Assembly: GCF_001652725.1 (NCBI RefSeq)
Contig: NZ_LWHJ01000011.1
Location: 1-64,000 of the forward strand
DNA from: Pedobacter psychrophilus
GTDB lineage: Bacteria; Bacteroidota; Bacteroidia; Sphingobacteriales; Sphingobacteriaceae
Length of the DNA: 64,000 nt
Direction: 5' to 3'
Part shown: piece by piece, positions 56,913 through 64,000 of the stretch
Numbering within the stretch: the stretch's first letter is position 1
How the letters are laid out: the number at the start of each line of letters is the position of its first letter
Made by a program: the position numbers and the translations under genes
Notes under the pieces: model-generated
Told to the model about the DNA's origin: nothing
The model's database searches: none
The model's input: the letters and a program-made list of their open reading frames with translations, nothing else

Positions 56913-58475
56913 ATGGAAATATTGATTTACCTGATTATTGCAGTAGTAGCTTTAGGATTGGGTATTGTGATAGGGAGATTTTTACTACGACAGCTTTTGA
57001 AACAGCAAGAAGTTGCTGCACAAAACAAGGTTAAAAAGATTTTAAGGGAGGCAGAAAGTAAAGCCGAAATCTTAAAAAAAGACAAATTATTAGAAGCGAA
57101 GGAGAAGTTTTTGCAAATGAAATCTGATCATGAGCAAGAAATTAATCAAAAGAATACGATTGCTGCACAACGTGAAAATACGTTGAAACAAAAAGAACAA
57201 TCTTTAAATGATAAGATTGAAAATGCTGGTAAAAAAGAACAAGAACTCGAAAAATCTAAGAGTAATTTTGAAAAACAAGCAGAAATACTAAAAAATAAAC
57301 AAGACGAAGCTGAGGCGATAAAAAGTCAGCATATTGTACAATTAGAAGCTATAGCAGGACTTTCTGCTGATGAAGCAAAAGCACAATTGGTTTCCAACTT
57401 AAAGGAAGAAGCCCGTACAAATGCAATGGCGTCTATTAAAGATATTGTTGACGATGCTAGATTAACAGCGGCTAAAGAAGCCAAAAAAGTAGTTATCCAA
57501 ACTATACAGCGTACAGCTACAGAATCTGCAATAGAAAATACGGTTTCTATTTTTAACATCGAAAATGATGAGATTAAAGGTAGAATTATTGGGCGTGAAG
57601 GTAGAAACATTAGAGCGTTAGAAGCAGCAACAGGGATAGAAATTATTGTTGATGATACGCCTGAAGCCATTATTTTGTCGGGATTTGACCCAGTAAGACG
57701 TGAAATTGCTCGTTTAGCTTTACACCGTTTAGTTACAGACGGGCGTATTCACCCTGCAAGAATTGAAGAGGTAGTTGCGAAAACTCAAAAGCAAATTGAA
57801 GAGGAAATTGTTGAGATTGGAGAGCGTACAGTAATTGATTTAGGTATTCACGGCTTACACCCAGAATTAATTAGAATGGTTGGGCGTATGCGTTACCGTT
57901 CTTCTTATGGACAAAATTTGTTACAGCACTCTCGTGAGGTAGCTAATTTTTGTGCTACAATGGCATCTGAATTGGGTTTAAATTCAAAGATGGCCAAAAG
58001 AGCAGGGCTTTTACATGATATTGGTAAAGTACCTGATGATAATCCAGAATTGCCTCACGCAATTTTGGGGATGCAATTGGCCGAAAAATATAAAGAACAT
58101 CCAGAAATCTGTAATGCAATTGGCGCTCACCATGATGAAATCGAGATGACTTCTATGATTTCGCCAATTATACAAGCTTGTGATGCCATTTCTGGAGCAA
58201 GACCCGGAGCAAGGAGAGAAGTTGTAGAAAGTTACATCCGTAGGTTAAAAGAATTAGAAAGCTTGGCAATGTCATACCCCGGTGTAGAAAAAACTTTTGC
58301 AATACAAGCCGGTAGAGAATTACGTGTGGTAGTAGAAAGTGAAAAAATTACTGATGCACAATCTGAAATTTTAGCTGCCGATATTTCTAATCGTATTCAA
58401 ACAGAAATGACTTATCCTGGTCAGATTAAAGTAACTGTAATTAGAGAAACTAGATCAGTGGCTTACGCTAAGTAA
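56913..58475 (+). CDS. rny: Ribonuclease Y
   Basis: 520 residues. A single N-terminal membrane helix (about 2-23), a long coiled coil (about 30-150), a KH domain with [19 protein letters not shown] (about 223-241), and an HD domain with H368 and D369 ([11 protein letters not shown]) and GAHHDE. This is the standard RNase Y architecture. It is a membrane-anchored endoribonuclease that initiates mRNA decay. It lies 20 bp after the 6S-like RNA's T-run. Confidence 0.96.
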   Translation: MEILIYLIIAVVALGLGIVIGRFLLRQLLKQQEVAAQNKVKKILREAESKAEILKKDKLLEAKEKFLQMKSDHEQEINQKNTIAAQRENTLKQKEQSLNDKIENAGKKEQELEKSKSNFEKQAEILKNKQDEAEAIKSQHIVQLEAIAGLSADEAKAQLVSNLKEEARTNAMASIKDIVDDARLTAAKEAKKVVIQTIQRTATESAIENTVSIFNIENDEIKGRIIGREGRNIRALEAATGIEIIVDDTPEAIILSGFDPVRREIARLALHRLVTDGRIHPARIEEVVAKTQKQIEEEIVEIGERTVIDLGIHGLHPELIRMVGRMRYRSSYGQNLLQHSREVANFCATMASELGLNSKMAKRAGLLHDIGKVPDDNPELPHAILGMQLAEKYKEHPEICNAIGAHHDEIEMTSMISPIIQACDAISGARPGARREVVESYIRRLKELESLAMSYPGVEKTFAIQAGRELRVVVESEKITDAQSEILAADISNRIQTEMTYPGQIKVTVIRETRSVAYAK

Positions 58476-58481
58476 TATTTG

Positions 58482-58560
58482 GGCGTTCGGGCGGGCTTTA
58501 CACTATATCTTTATACCGAAAAAAAATCGGTATAAAGGATGCCGTTTCAATCCCTAACGC
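58482..58560 (+). repeat. Dispersed intergenic hairpin repeat, copy 7 (compensated stem)
   Basis: 79 bp from GGCGTT to CTAACGC, 6 bp after the rny stop. The central T-run/A-run of other copies is replaced by TTTATACCGA paired with TCGGTATAAA, a perfect 10-bp stem with a different sequence. The flanking ATATC and GGATGCCGTTTC elements are kept. Confidence 0.9.
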
Positions 58561-58565
58561 AAAAC

Positions 58566-58594
58566 AAAAGCGGTGATCATTTCATCGCTTTTTT
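58566..58594 (+). terminator. rny terminator
   Basis: AAAAGCGGTGA / TCATCGCTTTT stem with T6 tail, immediately downstream of repeat copy 7. Confidence 0.8.
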
Positions 58595-58624
58595 AATTTA
58601 ATAAATTTGCATTTGCTTAAAAAG

Positions 58625-59134
58625 ATGGCTAAACAAAGAATAGAAGAAAAAAGAAAAATAGATGTCTTATTTGATAAATATTCTGAAAGCCATCAAAATC
58701 CGACAAATAAATTGATTCATTGGATTTGTGTACCACTAATTGTTTTTAGTATCGTTGGATTATTAACAGCAATTCCTTTTCCTCATTTAGGCTTTTTAGG
58801 AAAGTATAATATGTATATCAATTGGTTTTCTTTCGCATTAGCCATATCTATTTATTATTATTCAACACTTTCTCCCATATTATCCTATCTCATGCTTTTC
58901 TTTTTTGGGATATGTTATTTCTTCATCATCAAACTAGAACATTTAGAAAAAGCTGGTGGTCCGGCTTTGTGGGAGGTAAGTGTAACTATTTTCGTTTTAG
59001 CTTGGATAGGTCAATTTATCGGGCATAAAATTGAAGGTAAAAAGCCATCATTTTTTGATGATTTAAAATTTTTATTGATTGGCCCGTTATGGTTATTTCA
59101 TTTTATACTTAAAAGTCTGAATATCAGATATTAA
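58625..59134 (+). CDS. DUF962 / Mpo1-like membrane protein
   Basis: 169 residues from the ATG at 58625; a TTG six codons upstream is less likely. It matches the DUF962/Mpo1 family: FDKYSESHQNPTNKLIHWIC at the N-terminus and AWIGQFIGHKIEGKKPSF near the C-terminus, with about four membrane helices between. Yeast Mpo1 is an iron-dependent dioxygenase in 2-hydroxy fatty acid breakdown. The bacterial function is unproven, but the conserved His pattern is present. Confidence 0.85.
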   Translation: MAKQRIEEKRKIDVLFDKYSESHQNPTNKLIHWICVPLIVFSIVGLLTAIPFPHLGFLGKYNMYINWFSFALAISIYYYSTLSPILSYLMLFFFGICYFFIIKLEHLEKAGGPALWEVSVTIFVLAWIGQFIGHKIEGKKPSFFDDLKFLLIGPLWLFHFILKSLNIRY

Positions 59135-59136
59135 AT

Positions 59137-59160
59137 TTAACACTTAACTTTTACTTAACA
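59137..59160 (+). promoter_or_regulatory. TTAACA-like direct repeats upstream of the TonB receptor (PHO-box-like)
   Basis: TTAAC occurs at 59137, 59144 and 59155. The last two are 11 bp apart (TTAACT and TTAACA), one helical turn, the phasing of PhoB/PhoP boxes. A regulator is inferred only. Confidence 0.35.
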
Positions 59161-59213
59161 TTAATGTAGCGGTTAATTAATTTTTAGCTAACAAACCCGT
59201 AACATTAGGCTAA

Positions 59214-59221
59214 TACTTTTG
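59214..59221 (+). promoter_or_regulatory. Putative -7 element of the TonB receptor promoter
   Basis: TACTTTTG fits TAnnTTTG and lies 21 bp before the GTG at 59243. It overlaps the upstream TTG (59219), which argues against that codon as start. Confidence 0.45.
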
Positions 59222-59242
59222 CAACAACTAAAACAAGCAAAA

Positions 59243-62092
59243 GTGAAACAAACGTTTTTTTTAAAATCTATAAAACTTAGCGTCCTGCTAATGTTAATTT
59301 CTGTAACAGTTTTCGCACAAACAGGTAAAATTGCGGGTAAAGTAACTGATAAAGTTTCTGGCGAAACCTTAATTGGATTAACTGTGGGTATAGACGGCAC
59401 CTCAAAAGGAGCCGCTACAGATGTAGAAGGCAGATTTGTTATTTCTAATCTGACCGCTGGAAAATATAACGTAACTTTTAGATACATTGGCTACCAAACC
59501 AAAAGTATTACTGGTGTTGAGGTAAAAAATGGTGAGGTAACTGCCTTAAACATCATTATGGAAGAGGCTGCCACCCAAGCTCTTGGTGAGGTTGTTGTTA
59601 CAGCTACTTATAGTAGAGCAACTGTGGGGTCTTTATATGCACAGCAAAAATCTAGTGTGATTGTATCAGATGGTATTTCTTCTGAAAGCATCAAAAGATC
59701 TCCCGATAGAAACACAGGAGAAGTTCTAAAAAGAGTGAGTGGAACTAGCATACAAGATAACAAGTTCGTTATAGTTAGGGGATTGAGTGATCGTTATAAT
59801 TCAACATTGTTGAATAACGCCCCTTTGCCTAGTTCTGAGCCAGATAGGAAAGCATTTTCCTTTGATGTTATTCCTTCAAATCTTATTGATCAAATAGTTA
59901 TTAATAAAACAGCATCAGCAGATTTGCCAGGTGATTTTGCAGGTGGAGTAATTCAAATCAAAACTAAAGACTTTCCAGTTCAAAAAGTTTTTGATGTAAA
60001 TTATACTATTGGCTTCAATAGCATTTCAACTTTTAATGATTTTAAAGGTGGAGAAAAAGGAAAATTAGATTTATTAGGATTTGATGACGGTTTAAGAAAA
60101 CTACCTTCATCTTTTCCTGTAGATAGAAGAGCTTTTGTGAATTTAACACTTCAGCAAAAGGCAGATGTATCAAAAGATTTAAACAATACTTGGGCAGTGA
60201 AAAACCAAGGCATTGCAATTCCTACTCAAAATCTTCAGGTAGTCTATGGAAATTCTTTTAAATTAAAAAAAGATAAAAAATTCGGTTTTGTAACCTCTCT
60301 TTCTTACCGTAATAGTATGAATTTTAATGAGCAAAGAAGAGCTGATTATGCAGAATTAACAGGGACTTCATCTAATGATTTCACTTTCGATTATAATGAT
60401 AAAATATATATAAACAGTATCAATTTAGGTGCATTGGCTAATTTTGCTTATAGCTATAATAAATCTAAAATTGGGTTTAAAAATCTTTACAATAGATCTT
60501 ATGATGATAAATTTACTGATAGAACAGGCGCTTCATTTGAAGATCCAGACTTTGAACAAAAAAACACCCAATTTGAATTAGTACCTAAATCATTATTTAA
60601 TTCTATATTAGAAGGAGAACATGTTTTTGGGAAGAAGAATTACAAGTTCGATTGGAATACTTCTTTTAGCACAAGTAGCAGAAGCCAACCAGATTTAAGA
60701 AGAATTTTTTACACCAAACCATTAGGATCAGCAAATCAATTTGAAGCCGCAGTTCCTGTAGGTTCAGGTAGCCCTAAAAATGCAGGTCGTTTTTATTCAG
60801 ATTTGCAAGATTTAATTTACGGAGCTTCCACAAATCTTTCCATTCCATTTGAAATTAACAAGATTAAACAAATCGTTAAAATTGGAACTTGGACAAATTA
60901 CAGAACAAGAAGTTTTGATACCAGACAATTTGGATATATAATACCAAGACCAAGTAATTCAGCACAAGCTTTATTAACACTGCCTCAAGACATAATTTTT
61001 TCTACACAAAACCTTAATCCTGATGGTTTTGTTATTGATGAAATTACAGATAATAGAGATAGTTATGATGCTTCAGGATTTTTGAATGCAGGTTATGTCA
61101 TGTTTACAAACGAACTCACAAAGAAGTTAAAGGCAAACTTTGGAGCCAGATTGGAATCTTACCAAGAAGAACTAATATCAGTAGATCCTGCTACGCCTAA
61201 GGTCAATAACAGTTATTTAGATATTTTGCCTTCTGCCAATTTAATTTACAGTGCAACAGAGAAAACAAACATTAGATTAAGTTACTCCAACACTGTAGCA
61301 AGAGCCGAGTTTAGGGAATTAGCTCCGTTTTCATTTTTTGATTTTGAAACAAATAATGTAATTATAGGTAATCCTGATCTCAAAAGAACCAAAATTGATA
61401 ACCTTGATTTAAGATTTGAATTTTTTCCAGCAACTGGGCAAATATTTTCTATATCTACATTTTACAAGAATTTTAACAATCCAATTGAGCAAATTTTTAA
61501 TACAGGCTCAACAGCTGCCAGTAAAACTTTATCTTATAGAAATGCAAATTCTTCAACGTTATATGGTTTAGAAATTGAAGCAAGAGAGAATCTTGGCCTT
61601 TTAGGATCAGCAAAATGGTTAGATAAACTAACAGCTTATACAAATTTTGCACTTATTAAATCTGATGTTAACTTAGATAGAGTTCAATTCCCTAATAATA
61701 ACGATAGCAGAAGTTTGCAAGGTCAATCCCCTTACTTAATTAATGGAGGATTACAATATGTTGGTGATAAATGGAATTTTAATGCTCTTTATAATAGAAT
61801 TGGCAGAAGAATTAATATTGTAGGATTTGGACAATTTGTTAACAATGAATTTCAACCTGATTATCCAGATATCTATGAAAACCCAAGAGATGTGATTGAT
61901 CTTCAAATCAGCAAACGCTTTTCTAATAATAAAACTGAAATAAAATTGAACATTGGTGATGTACTTAATCAGAAGAGAATACTTTATCAAGATGTTAATT
62001 TAGATAAAAAGTATAAAGAAGTTGATGACCAGACTATATCTACCATTAAGTTTGGAACCAACTTTAATGTTTCTTTTAGTTATAAGTTTTAA
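59243..62092 (+). CDS. TonB-dependent receptor with N-terminal CarboxypepD_reg domain
   Basis: 949 residues from a GTG at 59243 (V/MKQTFFLKSIKLSVLL), the best start before the signal peptide ending TVFAQ; an upstream TTG overlaps the promoter motif. After the signal come a CarboxypepD_reg domain (about 27-105: GKIAGKVTDKVSGETL, DVEGRFVISNL, YIGYQT), a plug domain with VIVRGLSDRYNSTLLN, ADLPGDFAGGVIQIKTKD, and a large barrel ending NVSFSYKF. The lack of an adjacent SusD separates it from glycan systems. The pairing with the downstream lipoprotein is seen in other Bacteroidota. The substrate is unknown. Confidence 0.9.
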   Translation: MKQTFFLKSIKLSVLLMLISVTVFAQTGKIAGKVTDKVSGETLIGLTVGIDGTSKGAATDVEGRFVISNLTAGKYNVTFRYIGYQTKSITGVEVKNGEVTALNIIMEEAATQALGEVVVTATYSRATVGSLYAQQKSSVIVSDGISSESIKRSPDRNTGEVLKRVSGTSIQDNKFVIVRGLSDRYNSTLLNNAPLPSSEPDRKAFSFDVIPSNLIDQIVINKTASADLPGDFAGGVIQIKTKDFPVQKVFDVNYTIGFNSISTFNDFKGGEKGKLDLLGFDDGLRKLPSSFPVDRRAFVNLTLQQKADVSKDLNNTWAVKNQGIAIPTQNLQVVYGNSFKLKKDKKFGFVTSLSYRNSMNFNEQRRADYAELTGTSSNDFTFDYNDKIYINSINLGALANFAYSYNKSKIGFKNLYNRSYDDKFTDRTGASFEDPDFEQKNTQFELVPKSLFNSILEGEHVFGKKNYKFDWNTSFSTSSRSQPDLRRIFYTKPLGSANQFEAAVPVGSGSPKNAGRFYSDLQDLIYGASTNLSIPFEINKIKQIVKIGTWTNYRTRSFDTRQFGYIIPRPSNSAQALLTLPQDIIFSTQNLNPDGFVIDEITDNRDSYDASGFLNAGYVMFTNELTKKLKANFGARLESYQEELISVDPATPKVNNSYLDILPSANLIYSATEKTNIRLSYSNTVARAEFRELAPFSFFDFETNNVIIGNPDLKRTKIDNLDLRFEFFPATGQIFSISTFYKNFNNPIEQIFNTGSTAASKTLSYRNANSSTLYGLEIEARENLGLLGSAKWLDKLTAYTNFALIKSDVNLDRVQFPNNNDSRSLQGQSPYLINGGLQYVGDKWNFNALYNRIGRRINIVGFGQFVNNEFQPDYPDIYENPRDVIDLQISKRFSNNKTEIKLNIGDVLNQKRILYQDVNLDKKYKEVDDQTISTIKFGTNFNVSFSYKF

Positions 62093-62109
62093 TATGTATT
62101 AATAATAAT

Positions 62110-62132
62110 TTAACACAATCTTAAAGTTAAGG
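62110..62132 (+). promoter_or_regulatory. TTAACA-like direct repeats upstream of the beta-helix lipoprotein
   Basis: TTAACA at 62110, TTAAAG at 62121 (11 bp later) and TTAAGG at 62127, followed by a TTACTTTCG promoter-like motif near 62147. The arrangement resembles that before the TonB receptor, suggesting shared control (inference). Confidence 0.35.
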
Positions 62133-62177
62133 AGACACTAATCACTTACTTTCGCATTAAAATAATTGAAGAAAAAA

Positions 62178-63536
62178 ATGAAAAATCTAAAAAACTTATT
62201 CTTTGCCTTTATTGGTATTGCAGTTTTAATTACATCTTGTAAAGATGATCCGGCTCCTACTCCAGAGCCAATAGCACCTGAAACAATAACTGGTAACTTA
62301 ACAGCTAATAAAACATTAACAGCTGATAGAGTATGGGTTTTAAATGGCTATGTAAGGGTAATGAGTGGCGCTACTTTAACCGTAGAGCCTGGCACTGTAG
62401 TTAGAGGAGATAAAGCTTCAAAAGCAGCTCTGATAGTTGAACGTGGAGGAAAACTTATAGCTAACGGAACAGCAGCTAAACCAATAGTTTTCACATCTAA
62501 CCAGCCAGTTGGACAGAGAGCAATTGGAGATTGGTCAGGTGTGATTCTTTGCGGAAATGCTCCAATAAATCAAGCAGGTGGTACTGCTCAATATGAAGGT
62601 GGAATACTAGGTGCAGATGTTGCCTTATATGGCGGTGGTACAACCCCTAATCCAGCTGATAACTCAGGAATACTTACTTATGTAAGAATAGAATATGCAG
62701 GATTAGCTATACAACAAGATAGAGAAATAAACAGTTTAACCATGGCCGGTGTAGGTTCTGGTACTGTTATAGAAAACGTTCAAGTTTCATTTGGTGGTGA
62801 TGATGGTTTTGAATGGTTCGGTGGAACTGTAAATTGTAAAAATTTAATTGCATACAGATGTACTGATGATGATTTTGATTTTGAATTTGGTTACGTAGGT
62901 CGTATTCAATATGCAATATCTATAAAAGATCCTAACGTATTTGATGCTTCTGCTAGTGGTGCTTCTAACGGAATAGAGTGTGACAACGGCGGAACAGTAA
63001 ATGATAACCCAGCAAACAAACCAGTTCTATCTAACTTTACATTTATTGGACCTGGCGCATCAGCTAATGCAAAACACAACTCAGGTGTAATTTTTAGAAA
63101 AGGAACAAGATTTATTTTAAGAAATTCAATTATTGTAGACCATCTTAAAGCAGGTTTTGAATTAGCAACAGTTGAAGCTGGTGATAGATTAAATTTGGGT
63201 GAATCTGAATTTAAAAATAACTTAGTTTTTAACGCGGTAACTGCATTTAAGGTTAGCACTGCTGGAACTTCGTTTACTTCCGATGCAGCATTAGAAACAT
63301 TTGCTTTATTAGCTGCAAATAACAATACTAAGTTAGCGAGTTTAGCTGCTGCTGGTATAACAAGCGCTACAATGATAAATCCTAATTTAACTCTAACTTC
63401 TAATTCACCAGCTAAAACTGGAGCAAGTTTCACAGGTTTAACTGGATTTGAAACAGTAACTTATAGAGGTGCAATGGATACAAACAATTGGACATCAGTT
63501 TGGGCTAATTTTGACCCACAAAATGCGATTTACTAG
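62178..63536 (+). CDS. Beta-helix-like lipoprotein paired with the TonB receptor
   Basis: 452 residues from the ATG at 62178; a TTG four codons upstream is an alternative. The lipobox LITSC is near residue 20, followed by a Pro-rich linker. The body has a repetitive beta-helix character: LNGYVRVMSGATLTVEPGTV, AALIVERGGKLIANGTAAK, GDWSGVILCG, VQVSFGGDDGFEWFGGTVNC. The FGGDDGFEWFGG segment is characteristic of the group. It is probably a surface lipoprotein working with the receptor upstream; the function is unknown. It ends at a strong terminator. Confidence 0.8.
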   Translation: MKNLKNLFFAFIGIAVLITSCKDDPAPTPEPIAPETITGNLTANKTLTADRVWVLNGYVRVMSGATLTVEPGTVVRGDKASKAALIVERGGKLIANGTAAKPIVFTSNQPVGQRAIGDWSGVILCGNAPINQAGGTAQYEGGILGADVALYGGGTTPNPADNSGILTYVRIEYAGLAIQQDREINSLTMAGVGSGTVIENVQVSFGGDDGFEWFGGTVNCKNLIAYRCTDDDFDFEFGYVGRIQYAISIKDPNVFDASASGASNGIECDNGGTVNDNPANKPVLSNFTFIGPGASANAKHNSGVIFRKGTRFILRNSIIVDHLKAGFELATVEAGDRLNLGESEFKNNLVFNAVTAFKVSTAGTSFTSDAALETFALLAANNNTKLASLAAAGITSATMINPNLTLTSNSPAKTGASFTGLTGFETVTYRGAMDTNNWTSVWANFDPQNAIY

Positions 63537-63558
63537 TTTTAATATAAGTATTTAATTG

Positions 63559-63589
63559 AAAGCCTTACCAATTTGGTGAGGCTTTTTTT
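63559..63589 (+). terminator. Rho-independent terminator
   Basis: AAGCCTTACCA / TGGTGAGGCTT stem with a 3-nt loop and T7 tail, 22 bp after the lipoprotein stop. Confidence 0.92.
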
Positions 63590-63721
63590 ATGCTCAATAA
63601 TTATTTAATTTTTAATAAAACCACATAACTAAAAATGTTCTTACATCAGCAATAAAATAATATGGTGTTAATAATAACTTAAATTCACATTGCTACTATT
63701 GTTTAAATAAAATAAAGAACT

Positions 63722-64000
63722 ATGAATTTAAAAAGCAAAAAAATCCAATTTATCACACTAATGTGTGGCGTAATTCTAATAACTTTCGGTTGTAAAAAGG
63801 ATACAGAAAATCTTTTAAAAACATCTTCAAATACCGAGGTCGTTAAAAATAGTGTAGAAATAGATAAGCTATTATCCTATTTATCTTCTATTACACTTAT
63901 TGATAAGAAAGAACTTTCTTATAATCCAAATGATGAGCAATTTTATTACAAAGAAATAGCTCAAATAAATTTATATTATCTACGACTTTCTTACAATCAA
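63722..64000 (+). CDS. Lipoprotein, 3' end outside the window
   Basis: 93 codons from the ATG at 63722 remain open to the last base. The N-terminus has a charged start (MNLKSKK), a hydrophobic stretch and a lipobox ITFGC near residue 24, followed by KKDTEN. The visible 70 mature residues are hydrophilic and show no recognised domain; some Bacteroidota metalloprotease-like or DUF lipoproteins begin this way. It lies after the terminator of the beta-helix lipoprotein, so it is a separate unit. Confidence 0.65.
   Translation, partial: MNLKSKKIQFITLMCGVILITFGCKKDTENLLKTSSNTEVVKNSVEIDKLLSYLSSITLIDKKELSYNPNDEQFYYKEIAQINLYYLRLSYNQ

Overview
The window looks like a chromosomal segment of a low-GC Bacteroidota, most likely Sphingobacteriaceae and Pedobacter-like (inference from content; no 16S gene is present). 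Supporting signs are DnaE with a fused N-terminal DEDDh exonuclease, TonB-dependent receptors with CarboxypepD_reg domains, a type IX secretion C-terminal domain, Bacteroidota-type promoters (TTTG, about 19 nt, TAnnTTTG), FtsX-DUF3098-UppP-TruB-RibF gene order, and a single-chain GlyRS.

Layout. 1-4.8 kb: surface or secreted proteins (a collagen-like protein cut by the left edge, a PA14 protein, a T9SS-sorted protein). 5-9.4 kb: dnaE on the minus strand. 9.7-12.6 kb: a small uronate-catabolism cluster (DUF4861 lipoprotein, kduD, kduI), convergent with gnd. 14.4-16.7 kb: a long purF followed by two TTAG arrays, a duplicated purF tail and a triple-hairpin insert. 16.7-27.4 kb: mixed housekeeping and hypothetical genes (LysE exporter, dCMP deaminase, M28 peptidase, an ABC-transporter remnant, thioesterase/methyltransferase pair, acyltransferase, VOC protein/glycosyltransferase pair, DUF547 lipoprotein). 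27.4-38.4 kb: rpsO, gyrB, VCBS lipoprotein, DUF58, CPA1 antiporter, then ftsX-DUF3098-uppP-truB-ribF. 38.4-41 kb: small minus-strand accessory genes, including a cassette-like unit bounded by 15-nt inverted repeats. 41-52 kb, minus strand: pdhB, TonB receptor/GT39/lactonase-like operon, L,D-transpeptidase, glyQS, outer-membrane proteins and a zinc phospholipase C/P1-nuclease-fold protein. 52-58.6 kb, plus strand: rpsT, radC, pheT, a coiled-coil protein, zapA, a 6S-like RNA and rny. 59-64 kb: a large TonB receptor and a beta-helix lipoprotein, each preceded by 11-bp-phased TTAACA-like repeats, and a lipoprotein cut by the right edge.

The most notable non-gene structure is a dispersed intergenic repeat family (seven copies, one degenerate) with conserved GGCGTT...AACGC ends and a central hairpin whose stem changes between copies while staying paired. 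A second family of near-perfect palindromes (AGACTTACGAAG...CTTCGTAAGTCT) occurs three times. Other oddities are a frameshift in the signal peptide of the lactonase-like gene, an intergenic-type repeat embedded in frame inside ribF, and a 38-codon ABC-transporter tail. I see no tRNA or rRNA genes, no CRISPR array, no complete insertion sequence and no clearly phage-derived block.
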